Assembly (NCBI GenBank): GCA_022494885.1
Contig: JAGVSM010004956.1
Location: 1-64,000, forward strand
From: Micrasema longulum
Taxonomy: Eukaryota > Arthropoda > Insecta > Trichoptera > Brachycentridae
Reading direction: 5' to 3'
Length of the DNA stretch: 64,000 bases
Shown: positions 1 through 11,351 of the stretch, one piece after another
Layout: each line of letters opens with the position of its first letter
Numbering within the stretch: position 1 is the stretch's first letter
Made by a program: the position numbers and the translations under genes
The notes under the pieces: model-generated
Told to the model about the DNA's origin: nothing
Databases searched by the model: none
Seen by the model: the letters and a program-made list of their open reading frames with translations, nothing else

Positions 1-74
1 TCTCACCAGGAATCGAACCCGGAACCTTCCGTGCGTGAGTCAAGCGTCTGACCACTACATCACGGAGGCCGCCC
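1..74 (-). repeat. SINE1 head, cut by window edge
   Basis: Read on the minus strand this is the tRNA-like head of a short interspersed element. It has an A-box-like TGATGTAGTGGTC and a B-box GGTTCGATTCC at the usual spacing, followed by the start of the body. The same head occurs at 22.4, 31.0, 48.6 and 48.8 kb. It is a retroposed pol III-type element, not a working tRNA, because the cloverleaf does not close and the body continues into non-tRNA sequence in complete copies. Confidence 0.85.
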
Positions 75-110
75 CCACTCCCTCGGGAGTCATTAAGATT
101 AACAAATTAT

Positions 111-493
111 AACAGGGATGGAGAATACCTTAAATAAGGGAATTTGGAAGTCTAGGCATTTACAGGGCTTATGACCTTGGCTGGTTTAAATGGCCACTTT
201 ACACACTGTGTAACATTCACCATCGGTCCAAGAAGAAGTTTAAAAATTGAAAAATTGTTTGAAATAATTCAGTCAGATGAATCTCTTCACAACAATAAAG
301 GTTTCAGCTCTTTAACTTTACTAAAATCAACAAATGGAAGAATTGAATAAATATGGATGTTCAAACATAGGCAAAAGGGTGAATATTACACAGTGTGTAA
401 AGTGGCCACTTAAACCAGCCAATGACAGGTCATAAGCCCTGTAAATGCCTAGACTTCCACATTCCCTTATTTAAGGTATTCTCCATCCCTGTT
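111..493. mobile_element. MITE family A, complete copy
   Basis: Two long inverted arms of about 110 bp face each other across a ~150 bp centre. The left arm starts AACAGGGATGGAGAATACC and the right arm ends with its complement. Inside both arms are the family signatures CATTTACAGGGCTTATGAC and GTGGCCACTTTACACACTG. There is no coding capacity, so this is a foldback-type non-autonomous DNA element. At least a dozen whole or partial relatives occur in the window. The terminal class and target duplication are unclear. Confidence 0.85.
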
Positions 494-906
494 GTATTTT
501 TTTAATGATAATTACACATGAAATGTGAATGCATCCTGTTTTTTTAAGATCCTAGCAGTATTTCTACCCTTTAAAAGAACACAACACGGTATAGTTGAAT
601 TCGAATCAGAAGTTGCGTACTGAGCGACGTCTACAAAGAAACTAATGGGTCAAAACGTAAACCTACTCATTTATGAGTAGTTGAGTCGCCTTCTGTTTGA
701 TGTGCGTATGCGGTTTCTGAACTATTCTGAATTCTATGGGTGTACGTTTTCAAAAATGACATTTTACATGATTAATTGCGAGTGAACTTGAAGAATCTGA
801 AATTCTGTTCTTTTTTAAGTGAAAAATAGTTGATCAGTAGCACTGGAATTTTAATTGCAAAAACTAATTTATTACTTTTTTTATTTATTCATCTGTCAGG
901 CATATT
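494..906. other. AT-rich spacer, nothing recognised
   Basis: No coding frame, repeat or structured element is recognised between the MITE-A right end and the GC-rich element that follows. Confidence 0.6.
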
Positions 907-1981
907 AGGCTAGCCCTAAGCTCAGTGGAAATTCCGCTGCGGAACGCCAATACATTTTATCTCATTGATTTACTGTTATCGGGCACGCTACGCGGATCTT
1001 CGGTTACTTCGTCGGCGGACCTGGGCGGAACGATCGCCTTCAGTATTTGTTCCGTTCTTTGTGCGCAAATTATCCGTCAGCGTCTAATCGGCAACTCAGC
1101 ATTGCATGTTTTTTGGTGGGATGCGCCACATTCGGCGCCTAGTACGAAAGGAATAATTTATTTTTTAAATTTATTTATTTACTTATGTATTTCACAATTT
1201 TAAAATGTACAGTTTCTTTGTTTCGGGTCCCGACTAGCTAGGAAATTCCTGTGTTTAGGAAGGACCTTCTTTTTTACATGAGTTATTTTTATTTTATTAA
1301 ATGATGCTTAATAAATTCAAAGAATAATAGTGACATGAAAAAAAATCTATATTAATATAAATTAGAAAACATGCCGGTAATAATAATAAAAATTGTTTAT
1401 CATAAATATCATAAATATAAATTTAAAAATATGCCGTTAATAGTAAAGAAATGAGAGATAATTATAATAAATTTGAAAACATACCGATAATAATAAAAAT
1501 TGAAGCGTAAATACACAGTATAAAATATATCATTAGTAATTAAGAAATTAAACAAAAATATAAATAGGAAAACATACCGATTATAATAAAAATTGAAGCA
1601 TAAATATAAATTTGAAACTATGTCGTTAATAATTTAAAATTAAAGAACAAAAATAAATTATAGAATATACCATTTACAGTTAAAAAATTAAAAATACGTA
1701 TTAATACTAGTATTAAATATATAAATTTTTTTTATAATTGATTTAATTTAATGGAATATATGGATTTATTTCAGGATTTTATTTTAAATTAAGAAGATAA
1801 TTTATAATTTTTATAAGAACCTATGGAATTAATTATTTTGTATTGACTTTTCAGCGGACAGTCCGCGTCGACTGTATAAGGCATGTAAGGCTCTGTAGCT
1901 GACGGATAACCCGCCACGGAATATGCTTGTCCGGTTGTGGATTTACAGCGACGGAATTTCCGCGGAGTGTGGTACAAGCCT
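907..1981. mobile_element. Candidate GC-rich TIR element with nested LINE tail
   Basis: The left end (AGGCTAGCCC, then GTGGAAATTCCGCTGCGG) and the inverted right end (AGGCTTGTACC, then GCGGAAATTCCGTCGC) form imperfect inverted repeats. The outer ~250 bp on the left and ~140 bp on the right are rich in CG dinucleotides, unlike the AT-rich middle. Both sides also contain TTATCCGTCAGC in opposite orientation. The 92-codon frame at 925-1203 shows no known domain and is probably fortuitous. No matching target duplication was found, so the boundaries are tentative. Confidence 0.5.
1172..1650 (-). mobile_element. LINE 3' tail fragment
   Basis: The segment begins with TTTATTTACTTATG and contains TCCCGACTAGCTAGGAAATT; a close relative lies at 43055-43480. 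On the minus strand it reads as a 3' untranslated end closing with an AAATAAATAAA-type tail, as in many insect non-LTR elements. The AT-rich remainder carries repeated CATRCCGRTAATAATAA-like stretches in both copies. There is no coding sequence. Confidence 0.6.
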
Positions 1982-2560
1982 CATTTTATCAAAACACGCT
2001 TTTTTATTTAGATTTTTTTTTTAAATTCAATATTTTTGATAAAAAAATATGCCGTTATAACGCAAACTATGTCAAAAACTTAAATAGTTCCTAAAAAAAG
2101 TAACATCTGATCGTATTATTGAATGTATAATACTTTATTGAAGTAAATAATAAAAATACTAGTAGGTAACAGACTACTATCGCTGATCAGAGCCTCAGAA
2201 TGATTTTTTTCGTTTGGAGTAATCGAAATGTAATAAAGTAGAATCAGTCTTACAAAATAATGCAAGCAGAACCATATAAAATATTCTGATATATCAAATA
2301 CTTACCCACACAAAAAATTAAATCAGTAAGCGATCGGAATGTAGGGACTAAAGAAGAATCTTTTACTCAGAATAATTCTACCGGCATCATTCAAAACATC
2401 CAGATAAGCATATCAAATTTCCGCAGATAAAATTTGAATAGTAAGAAATCGAATTGTAAGATTCATTCAAAAATGACGGTAAAGGTAAGATTACACTGTT
2501 GTGTCGTATTGTAGAGTGTTGTGTTGTTGGGAGGTATCTGGCGCTAGCGTTAGAAGTTTG
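1982..2560. other. AT-rich spacer, nothing recognised
   Basis: No coding frame or repeat relation to the rest of the window was seen. Confidence 0.5.
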
Positions 2561-2568
2561 GGCTAAGG

Positions 2569-3154
2569 TAGGGGTGCCATCCGTCCCGATATACCGGGAC
2601 TGTCACCGTTATTGAGCCCTCTGTCCCGACGTCCCTATGAAACCTATAAACCGATTTTAACTTACCCCAGTGCAACGCTGTTATCAACAAAAATCTTCCA
2701 CGGCCGTACTTATAATGAATGTGAGAATAAGGTGGCAGATAGTTTCAGCAATTGATGTATCTAAAGAACTTCATAGAGGCTGAATTTGCGTCGATAGGTT
2801 CTGTGAAAGAATAATGTTTTTTTGGTCAATTGTTGAAATTGAGCATGTATTTAAATTCCATTCCTGCTCATAAAACCATAGTTAAAAAAATAATATTATT
2901 GATGTTGGCCCAGTGAAAAGAACCGATAAAAAATTTCAAGTAGAATCAATATTGCAGTAATATGTTAATTTTAAATCATAGAAAGCATACGGTCAGCGAG
3001 ATACTTCTTCCGCAAGAAGCACCACATAAAATATAAGAAAAACATTTCCAAAATATTAATTTCTGAAAAACCGTTATTAAATTGCATTTTTGGTAACAAC
3101 ATATTCCCATTCCAGAACGTTCCGACAAGACCCTACGGAAATATGGCAACCCTA
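2569..3154. mobile_element. Non-autonomous hAT-like element with 8-bp TSD
   Basis: The element starts TAGGGGTGCCATCCGTC and ends with the inverted relative ATGGCAACCCTA. It is flanked on both sides by the identical octamer GGCTAAGG (2561-2568 and 3155-3162). An 8-bp target duplication is the signature of hAT transposition. The interior (586 bp in all) has no transposase-like frame, so it would need a transposase in trans. A GTCCCGATATACCGGGAC near-palindrome sits just inside the left end. Confidence 0.8.
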
Positions 3155-3162
3155 GGCTAAGG

Positions 3163-3937
3163 GAATTACATGTACTAACATTATTAAAATATTATTTTGT
3201 AGAATACTTTATGTTCGCAATGTTAAAACCACATTTTTGTACAAATATACAACTGATTAAGTGTTAATTTTGTCATATAAGTTTTTTTGGAATGGAAAGT
3301 TAACTTTTATCTCCAATTGTATCTACAAAGTAAAATTAAGTTTTTTGTGTGAAAAGCAGAATATGCATCTATTTTTTTCATTTTATCATGTTCAATTATA
3401 AGTAACCGACGAATATACTTTAAATGTTTATGCAAATATACTCATGTTCGTACGTAACTTTCCCAAATATGATTGATTATTTATTGATTGACAATTTGTA
3501 TAGTGCCATTTTCGTGAAAATCGCCCCAAGGGCGCTGCACAATTAATCGATATCCTGCAGCTACTGAACGCATGAACGGTAAGAAATCTAGCCCCCAATT
3601 TACATTATATTTGACATAAAGAATTATTAGAATTATAATTATAATTTGACAATAAAGATTAGCATTTGAATGAAAAAAATAAATAATTAAAAAACTCATT
3701 TAAAAAAAATTGGAGTTAGATTATAACAGATATTGTAGCTACTGGGGGCATAAACGAATGAAATTTACGACCCCATTTACAAAATTTAGGTATTTTAAAG
3801 TTGATAGCATTTACATATTGAAGCTTGATTACCAATCGTCTTGCACCTTCAAAGAGCAAGTGGAATTTAAAATTATTTCAATAAATTTACTAAAATAATA
3901 ATTAACGTTAATCAATTGTCAAGTTTTTTTAAAATTT
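3163..3937. other. AT-rich spacer, nothing recognised
   Basis: Two short open frames (3481-3699 minus, 3710-3898 plus) have low-complexity translations and no recognisable domain. I see no gene here. Confidence 0.5.
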
Positions 3938-4430
3938 GTTGCAACAGAGAGAGAAAACATTTTTGAGAAAGAAATGTGGGATTCTAGGCATTTACAGGGC
4001 TTATGACCTGTCATTGGCTGGTTTAAGTGGCCACTTTACACACTGTGTAACATTCGCCATTCTACCTATGTTTAAACATTCACACTTCCTCAACTCTTCC
4101 ATCTGTTGAATTTTGTGAAGTACTTTAAGCTGAAACCTTACATGTGGGTGAGATTCATCCGGCTGAACCAAATCACCTACTAGGCAACGCCTGACAACAA
4201 TTTTCCAATTTTTTATGCTTCTTTTTTACCAGGTAGTTAATTCAACAATGTTTTGAGTATGTCCAAATGCTTGCAGACTGGCTAAATTTTCTTCCTAGGG
4301 AGTTGTTCATCTTTAAATTTGTTGCAACAGAGAGGGAACAAATTCAAGTTTGAACAATACCCTTGAGATAAAATCCAGCCAGTCTGCAAGCATTTGGACT
4401 TGGAGATTTTGGATTTGGACAAATTGTCAA
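3938..4430. mobile_element. MITE family A, composite copy
   Basis: The left arm starts TTGCAACAGAGAGAGAAAAC and carries the family core. The centre has the CATCTGTTGA and ATTCATCCGGCTGAACC stretches also seen at 54.6 and 55.0 kb, then the outer module TTTGAGTATGTCCAAATGC. A second left-type end begins near 4316 and runs into an inverted copy of the outer module (CCAGTCTGCAAGCATTTGGA). This looks like one copy interrupted by, or recombined with, a second. Confidence 0.75.
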
Positions 4431-5202
4431 GTTTTCATGGTAAAAAAGTAAACGAGAAAATCAAAATAAATAAAGCACCGTTAAAACATATTTATGATAT
4501 TTCAAAGAATATTAGGTATCCGCCGGATACTGAGCTACTATCCGCTATCCGGCCAGATAATACAATTAGGCTGGAAACCGTATAGTTACCGGATATCCGA
4601 TTCATCTGTATTTATAACTCTCTGGACACAGCCCGTGTCGAGGAATTTATTAATATGATTTATTTTATGCTTCCATATCCTTGAATAATATTATGCACTG
4701 TGTTATTTTAAAAAATCTTAATATTGTTTTTTTTTTTAAAACTTCCGATTTTATTTTTTATAATCTGAATCTAAAGTAAATCCTTATTTTTCGAAATAGC
4801 ATCCCTTCCACTAACAAACATTTTGTAACTCTAAACAACTGAAAAAAGTATTTTCCAAACATTCATTACTAAATCTTATATTTTAATCTCAAATAAATAG
4901 ATTTAAACCGTCTGTAACTCTTAAATCTTTGAATATAAAACTTTATTTGAAATATTCACAAATGGTTTCCAATAAAATATTTAAGTACAAGTCCTAGCTC
5001 CACTTAACATACAAATAATTTTATTCAACCTTGACACATTAGCAAATGAAATTAACTATTCCAAAAGAGATAATATTCGCACGCGTTTCATAAACCTAAC
5101 AAACTCAGAAGTTTGGTATAAAGTTGCGAGTTTTAGGGGTATTTAGTGTGGATAAAAAGTACGAATTCGATTTTTTAGAGAAGATGTACCGAATATGTTA
5201 TA
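4431..5202. other. AT-rich spacer, nothing recognised
   Basis: The only local oddity is a run of short GGATAC/GGATA motifs at 4515-4600 (TATCCGCCGGATACTG), too short to call. No gene is seen. Confidence 0.5.
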
Positions 5203-5838
5203 CGTCCCTAATATGAGATGACGGTTTTTCTCAAAAACTAAACAAGAATCCCCTATTTAACCTAGAAGCACCCACTTTCTCACCGACTGACCAAAACACG
5301 TTAATACAAGCCTGAATGCCAGACGCACCACAAGCGTCATAGTCAGAGATTACATTTTTGTGCCTTTCCGATTTCATATTTACGAAAATTTTACTTTAGT
5401 ATTTTTCAGTATGTTTTTTCCACAAAATTATAAATGTTTTACTGATCGACAATATTATAAACTAAATTATACATTTTCGTAATATTTTGAAATTTAATTC
5501 CAGTAGACTTTTTTCTGGTAATATATTTGTTTGAACTGATCTTGTATTGTCTGAAATCAACAACACTGTTTTTAATACGGAATTCTAGTACAACTTAATT
5601 TATTTATGTTTTCCCGGTTGCATCCAAGTTCCAGACTTCTTATATAACATAACTGAAAGGCTTATGAAAGAAAGGGGACATTTGAGAAAAGAGGCAAAAT
5701 CAAAGGCAAGCACAAAGTACAAAGCCTGCCGTCATTGGTCCCATATTAAGTGTTTCAGTGGCCGATAGATAATACAGAATTCATAAATGATCATTGCATG
5801 CAAAATTTAAAAATCTGCGCATCCCATATTAGGAACAC
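5203..5838. mobile_element. Candidate TIR element
   Basis: CGTCCCTAATATGAGATG near 5203 is the inverted relative of CATCCCATATTAGGAACACG ending near 5838. A third, internal CCCATATTAAG lies at about 5740. The ~636 bp between them has no coding frame. Short, mostly matching inverted ends suggest a small DNA transposon. No clear target duplication was found, so class and exact limits are uncertain. Confidence 0.45.
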
Positions 5839-6444
5839 GTCTTTGAAGATATTATTTTTCTATTGTTTTACTTTTTGTTTAAAATGTTGATATTTAAACT
5901 TTTCTACTAATATTTCGATGACATTTAATTTTACATACCAATTATTTAATACATAATTAACAATTTTATCACAATGAAGAATTTCAACCTTACGGGAAAT
6001 TGGATACAAAAAATGTTTTCTTACGCGCGGGAAAAATTAGAGCATTCATTTGAACGGCAAAGTTTCTTGAAAATGTATGAAAAAAATAATAAACAATATT
6101 GTTTTAAAAACGCAGTACATTAAAAGACGTCACTGGTTCATATGAACCAACCAATTATATGAGAGCTGTGAAGGATATCCAATTTGCTTACCGTAAACAA
6201 ACCAATCGGAAGAACTGACAGAGTAGAACCTCTGACGTCACACGCGGAGTCATTTCAGAAATACAAAATTTTCAAAAATCACAGCGCGGATTATAGGATG
6301 TATAAAAATATTTTTTTTTACTTGGTTTAATAGTCTTTTAACAAATAAAAATATATAAAAAGACACTGAACTTCCTCATTTGCCTTTAGCTATTCCATAT
6401 TCGGTACTTACATATCTTCTACCATTGCGAATTTCAATACACCA
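5839..6444. other. AT-rich spacer
   Basis: It contains two GACGTCAC-type sites (near 6126 and 6234) and the palindrome TGGTTCATATGAACCA, but no coding region or repeat relation that I can defend. Confidence 0.4.
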
Positions 6445-6790
6445 TCGCTTAATACCTTCATCATTGCACCCCTGTCCGCACCCGATGGTGCATATGGCAC
6501 CGCATTGGTCCTGTTACATAAGGGTATGGTTATCAGTCTTACGCTTCACTTACGAGTCCGGGAACATAAAGTATTGCAGTGTAGAACCACCTTTTTAATC
6601 AATACTTTACGTTGACCTGCGCAGTAATCGAACCCGGGACTTCCAGCATAGTAGGCAAACGCGCCCAGCACTACCTTATGAGACGGACGTATCTCTACTC
6701 TATTTTCTTATTCAGATTTTATACCTGAGAGTAGCCATCGAGTCAAAAACACTTGTCCAGGGTTCTGGATTATTTCACACAAAGAACTCA
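6445..6790 (-). repeat. SINE2 copy with 5' leader
   Basis: Read on the minus strand the order is: a leader (GTTCTTTGTGTGAAAT..., then GGCTACTCTCAGGTATAAAA), a tRNA-like head with A-box-like TAAGGTAGTGCTGG and B-box GGGTTCGATTACTG, a body with ACACTGCAATACTTTATG, and a 3' end around ACCAATGCGGTGCCATATGC. The same order recurs in several copies. It is a pol III-type SINE. The leader upstream of the tRNA-like part is unusual and is discussed under findings. Confidence 0.85.
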
Positions 6791-7454
6791 AACCGCCCGG
6801 ACACAAAAAAATAATAAACAAAATATGAAATTATAGGTCAATTTTATCATTTTTGCTATATGTGTTATTTAAAACTTTTATTCGCAATAATAACTATATG
6901 TACGGTCGAACCCGGAGAGACGCCTTATTTCTTAGATCTAGCGATGTGTCAGCGGGACGGCAAAACTTTAAAATGTAGAATAGTAGAATATCATTCGCGA
7001 TCGTTTACCTTTCGGTAGATCTATCGATTTTGGGGGAAATCTACCTTTACCGACTTTTAAACATTTCTGTTTTTTCCATTTCTATTACAGATTTTAAAAA
7101 AATATTTATTCGTCCCCAATTCATCAAAACTCACTTTTTTCTGTTTGCTCAGAAAGCTACTTTTTCTGTCACTTTTTTATCATCATGAATACTTCTTGTC
7201 ATTCTCGTACATTATACATACGTTGATAAATACGTATTTGTAAATAGTAATTTCCCGTTACTTTCAAATTTGATAATTCGAAATTATGTTATTTCTCTTC
7301 ATAATTTCATAATTCTATTTTAGTAATAAGGAAAAGTTTCGTCACCTGCAATTATTTTCTGCTCAAATTTTGTAACTTTTTTCAGCGATTAATAGTCATT
7401 GTTGTATCATGAATCTCAAAATTACGATAAACGTAAAAAAATACGAAAATCATT
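6791..7454. other. AT-rich spacer, nothing recognised
   Basis: No gene or repeat is recognised. A GGTAGATCTATCGATTTT motif near 7013 has a weak relative at 7755, insufficient for a call. Confidence 0.4.
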
Positions 7455-7536
7455 GTTGTCTCACTAAAAATCGAATACGGAACTCTACCAGTGTCAGACA
7501 AGCGTCAGCCATTAGTCCGACGAGGGCGCCATTCAC
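7455..7536 (-). repeat. Diverged SINE1-like head
   Basis: On the minus strand it reads as a tRNA-like block: GGCGCCCTCGTCGGACTAAT at the start, then a B-box-like AGTTCCGTATTCGATTT. Spacing matches SINE1 heads but identity is low. No body follows, so it is an old fragment or an independent tRNA-derived remnant. Confidence 0.4.
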
Positions 7537-8439
7537 TTTTTGCATGATTAGATTTAAGTATGAATAATCGAAGCAATTTATAAGAACCTGCTGACGAGTT
7601 GCATAAATACAATTCAACAGGACTTTAATTTTAAAACTATTGGGTAAATATTTTTGAAAAATAAAAAAAAAGTGAAATTTTGTAACTTAAAAAGGGAAGG
7701 AAAATTTTATGCAAACCCCTTCCCCTTTACAGCCCTCATCCCTAAGAGAATAAATCTATCGATTTATTTTTGTATATCTACCGATTTTCGCATGATAGAA
7801 GTTGGCAACGCTGCGTTAACAAATCAGTGCGTGTCCGATCGTTGCCGCAAAAGCTATGCCCAGAAGGATTAAATGTTTTTTCCACGTTAACAATTGGTCA
7901 CCAATTTGACTTATTGGACACACGTACCAATTGGACGCATTATAGAAATGCAATTAACCAAATACAATTGTTTGTCAATTTGGATTATTTACGAAACAAT
8001 GCCAAATTATTTTGATATAACGATGCTCATGTTATGTTGCTTTTGGGGGTAACATTTCTCCCACAAAATTGGGAGCGATGCCACCCCCGTTGCTTTTTAT
8101 ATTTCTTATTATTTCTAGAAAACGTTAAATGAGATCTGATAAACATACTCCTGTTGAAAATAACAACAACGAGTGTGACGAGTGTTGGAAAATTATTTTC
8201 TAACTAAACAGAAAACGGACTGGGTGAAATATATTATTCGTATGTTCAAAATGAGTCCTTGAGTCGTGTACTATCGTACATTTACGAACACTAGACTTCT
8301 GTACACGTGTAAACCACGAGCTTGCTGCATGATATCGCATGATAAACCTATTTCACACCACGGCAAAAATCTACCCGGCATGGTAAAATACATAACGGTT
8401 GATCGATATTTATTATTTTACACTTATTCATTTATTTAA
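7537..8439. other. AT-rich spacer with hairpin near 8040
   Basis: Overlapping frames at 7654-8015 are not recognisable proteins. At about 8045-8090 nested complementary pieces (GGGGGT with ACCCCC, and CTCCCA with TGGGAG) can form a small stem-loop. No repeat membership was seen. Confidence 0.4.
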
Positions 8440-8540
8440 AGCCTGGCAAACGCAATAACCAGTACACCATGATACCGACTAATCTTCAGTTGATTTCCTT
8501 TTGCAGAATTTTTACCTGAGAGTACTCGCTAAATTTAAAT
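8440..8540 (-). repeat. SINE2 leader and head fragment
   Basis: On the minus strand it starts with the SINE2 leader signature GAGTACTCTCAGGTAAAAAT, then GGAAATCAACTGAAG, and reaches the A-box region (ATGGTGTACTGGTTATTGCG), stopping before the B box. The 3' body is missing, which is odd because LINE-driven insertion usually loses the 5' end. Later deletion is therefore more likely than truncation at insertion. Confidence 0.65.
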
Positions 8541-8600
8541 AATGATTTTGATAAAACTATAATTAAATTTATTTTTTTATGTTTAACTATATTATTTGAA

Positions 8601-8768
8601 TCAGGTTGTGATCCCGTGGCTAAAAGTGTTGGAAACTTGCGGATTAGAGGTCCGAGGTTCAAACTCCACTCTACCTCTACTTGATTTTCATTTTTTCATG
8701 GTGAGTTATTTACAACTCGTTGAAAATGGTCACCAAAATTGAAATATTTGGGAAAATTATAAGAACGT
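8601..8768 (+). repeat. SINE3 copy
   Basis: It has a tRNA-like head with A-box-like CCGTGGCTAAAAGTG and B-box GAGGTTCAAACTCC. The body contains GTGAGTTATTTACAACTCGT, AAAATGG and AAATTGAAATATTTGGG, ending near AAGAACG. The same order recurs at 11.2, 17.2, 18.9 and 34.1 kb, all on the plus strand. It is a short retroposon without coding capacity. Confidence 0.85.
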
Positions 8769-10713
8769 TAATATGTATTTTCTTTAATAAAATTAAACAT
8801 ATTTAAACCAAACCTTTTTTTACAAATATTTTTATAAAAATAAATTTTTATGGAGTTTTATAAAAAATAAAAAAAATCCTGAATATAATCAAATTCAAAT
8901 AGGTACAAACGAATCTAATAAATGTCAATCCACTATAATAATTTTACAGTGCCGTTTAGATTAAGATTATATGTGTAAAATATGCTTTTCTCCGTCGGAT
9001 GTCACGCGGCTGGTTTGTTTATTTGGAAATTCTTGTAATAATGAATAATGAATAGACTTTATGTGTTTCCTTCATTGTAATGGATGCGGAAGAGAAGAAA
9101 TATGAAAAGAATCTAAATAAAAAGAAATTGATGCATTTTGGCACCTTTCAATATCTTTCTGTCTTTCCATCCCTAGTAAATATTACGCTTTCCAGATATT
9201 GTCATATTGTCATCGTCTGCATTTAAATTAAGTTGAGAAGGTAGTACACTGGCTAATTTCCTGTATGCGTTTCATTCAGCGCACCGCCTCCAAAGTATTC
9301 CATCCATGTCTCTGTTATTCCACTATCAATCGTCACCATTTTCCCATCTTTTTCTATTACTGCTTTCATAGTACATCCACTTTAATTACTGTTTTGTCGT
9401 TTTTTTACAATTTAATGTTAAATATATATTATCAAGATTTTTGGTGTTTTCTTTGATAATAAGTATTCATGTAATTTTTGTTTTATTTCTAAATTACGTT
9501 ATTTTTAATTTGAGATATTCTTTTCAAATACTGAAATTGTGAATAAAATTTCAATTTATTTTAACAGTTTAAGATTAACAAGAGACACGAGGTTGCTGTT
9601 TAATGCTTATTTATTACATGGCGAATACATGGTGAATTGTGTTGCGTGAGTGTTACAGCGATGAAGAGTTAAAGACACTGCACTTGAATTACATGCTGTA
9701 ACTGAGTGACTAACTGACTGAGCTTTACTGGACTGGACTCGAATGGGCGTTGACTGCGCCATGTGGTCTCATTACAGGCCACGTTCTTTTGTTCTTCATA
9801 TCTCCATGGTAGGGATGATGTTAATGTACTGCAAGACGTTGATCTCGCGTTTCGCTGAATGTAATTAATTCAATTCAATAGGAAACGCTGAGTTTCTTCT
9901 TGGAGTCATAACTCTATATTTCAGGTGAAATAATTTAACACGTGTCTGTCATCGGTCATGGACTATGAACACCACATACTCGTTTTGTTTTCTGTAATAT
10001 TGTTTTGCTGTATTCGGTTATATTGTAAATATTGTGTTTAGTTTCTGGCTTATACTACCAAAATATGTCCAGTATAAAAAAGAAAAAAATGCCCCACATA
10101 TTTTCGTGTTTTTCCTTGCTAGTTTTCTACACCTGTTTTAAAATTTTCCCTCGTTTTTTTTATGGACCACAAATTGGGCGTTATTTTAAATCGCGTTTTA
10201 TGGCTAACGGCATACACATGTCCACAATATGGCTCTTTTACACCCACGAGTAATTATTTACGGTCAAGCGTTCATTCACAACTGTTTTTCGTCCCGTTTT
10301 AATCACTTTAATTACGAAAAACGTCCGAAAAACAGTTCACAAGAACGTTAGGGTACGCCAAATAAATTCTCAACATATTTTAACACTAATCGATTTAATA
10401 AAAAAAAAATCTCATAACCAGCATGAAACTATACACCAGCATAAAACTATACAGTAACTTGTTCATCGTAAGTTTATTTATTTAAATAATTCAACAACAA
10501 AAAGACACTAAATATTTTTTTTTTCATTTCCCTTTTTTTGAAAACTCTGCACGTTTTAGAGTGTCAAATTCATTTTATTGACATATCAGTGCACAAATCT
10601 TCCACGTGTACCTAAAATATTGTTTTAGTTTTGTTAGTGTATTTTTTTAAATAAGAAAAATGGAATAAAAAGAAGACTTCCAATGCATATAATTATACTC
10701 TGAAGTATTAGAC
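8769..10713. other. Long AT-rich stretch, no gene recognised
   Basis: Small frames at 9265-9456 and 10032-10253 translate to low-complexity hydrophobic or basic sequence without domains. A less AT-rich block at about 9590-9850 (TTACATGGCGAATACATGG, TGACTAACTGACTGAGC) stands out in composition and might be an old LTR or regulatory fragment. I could not support either. Confidence 0.4.
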
Positions 10714-10789
10714 ATTTTCCAGCTTTCTTTTTAGTATTATATATATATATATATATTTATATATAATACTAAAAAGAAAGCTGGAAAAT
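10714..10789. repeat. Perfect inverted repeat, 32-bp arms, on a TA repeat
   Basis: The left arm 10714-10745 (ATTTTCCAGCTTTCTTTTTA, then GTATTATATATA) is exactly complementary to 10758-10789, with a 12-base AT loop. More (TA)n continues to about 10805. About 26 bases of each arm are non-repetitive, so this is more than a microsatellite folding on itself. It could be a cruciform-forming site, a foldback MITE core or an inverted duplication made during repair. Confidence 0.85.
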
Positions 10790-11163
10790 ATATATATATA
10801 TATATCTATTTATGGGCTACAGTTTTTAAAGAATTGTTTTTAATTTTCCTTACTGATATCTCCATACTTGATTGGTTATAAAGTTTAGGTGACAGAAAAC
10901 TGTAGTGTCTCTGTTCGTAATTTGTTTTTGTCTTTGGTAACAAATGTACGGCTATATATTTAATTTACTCTTTGTCATTATGTCTTTCGGGTTTTTTGTG
11001 TCTTAACGTTTATTTTTTGTCTCGCGTTAAATGTATAAAAATACGGTATGTATTGAGTAAGTTCTAATTTTTTATGAGAATAAGAAACTCAGTTTTATTT
11101 GTACTGAATTACACAGCAAAAATACGATAAAGAGTGTAAATAAAATAAAACCTCATTTTAAAT
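10790..11163. other. AT-rich spacer, nothing recognised
   Basis: No gene or known repeat is seen between the hairpin and the SINE3 copy. Confidence 0.5.
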
Positions 11164-11330
11164 AATCGAGTTGTGGTCCTGTGGCTAGTGTCTCGGACTC
11201 ACGGACCAATGGTCCGTGGTTTGACTCCCACTCAACCACAACTAGATTCCCATTTCTTATTAGTGAGTTATTTACAACTCGTTGAAAATGGCCCTCAAAA
11301 TTAAATATTTGTGTAAATCATAAGAACGCA
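11164..11330 (+). repeat. SINE3 copy, well preserved
   Basis: The head runs from GAGTTGTGGTCCTGTGGCTA through B-box-like GTGGTTTGACTCCC; the body contains GTGAGTTATTTACAACTCGT and ends near AAATCATAAGAACG. It is the best preserved member here and lies just outside the left end of the 1.2 kb TIR element. Confidence 0.85.
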
Positions 11331-11351
11331 AAATGTTCTTTTAAAAAATAA

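Noticed and set aside
925..1203. 92-residue protein in the GC-rich block
   Set aside because: It spans the inverted end of the candidate TIR element and runs into the LINE tail. No domain, and the translation ends in low complexity.
9590..9850. LTR of a retrotransposon
   Set aside because: Composition is distinct, but no second LTR, primer-binding site, polypurine tract or gag/pol sequence was found nearby.
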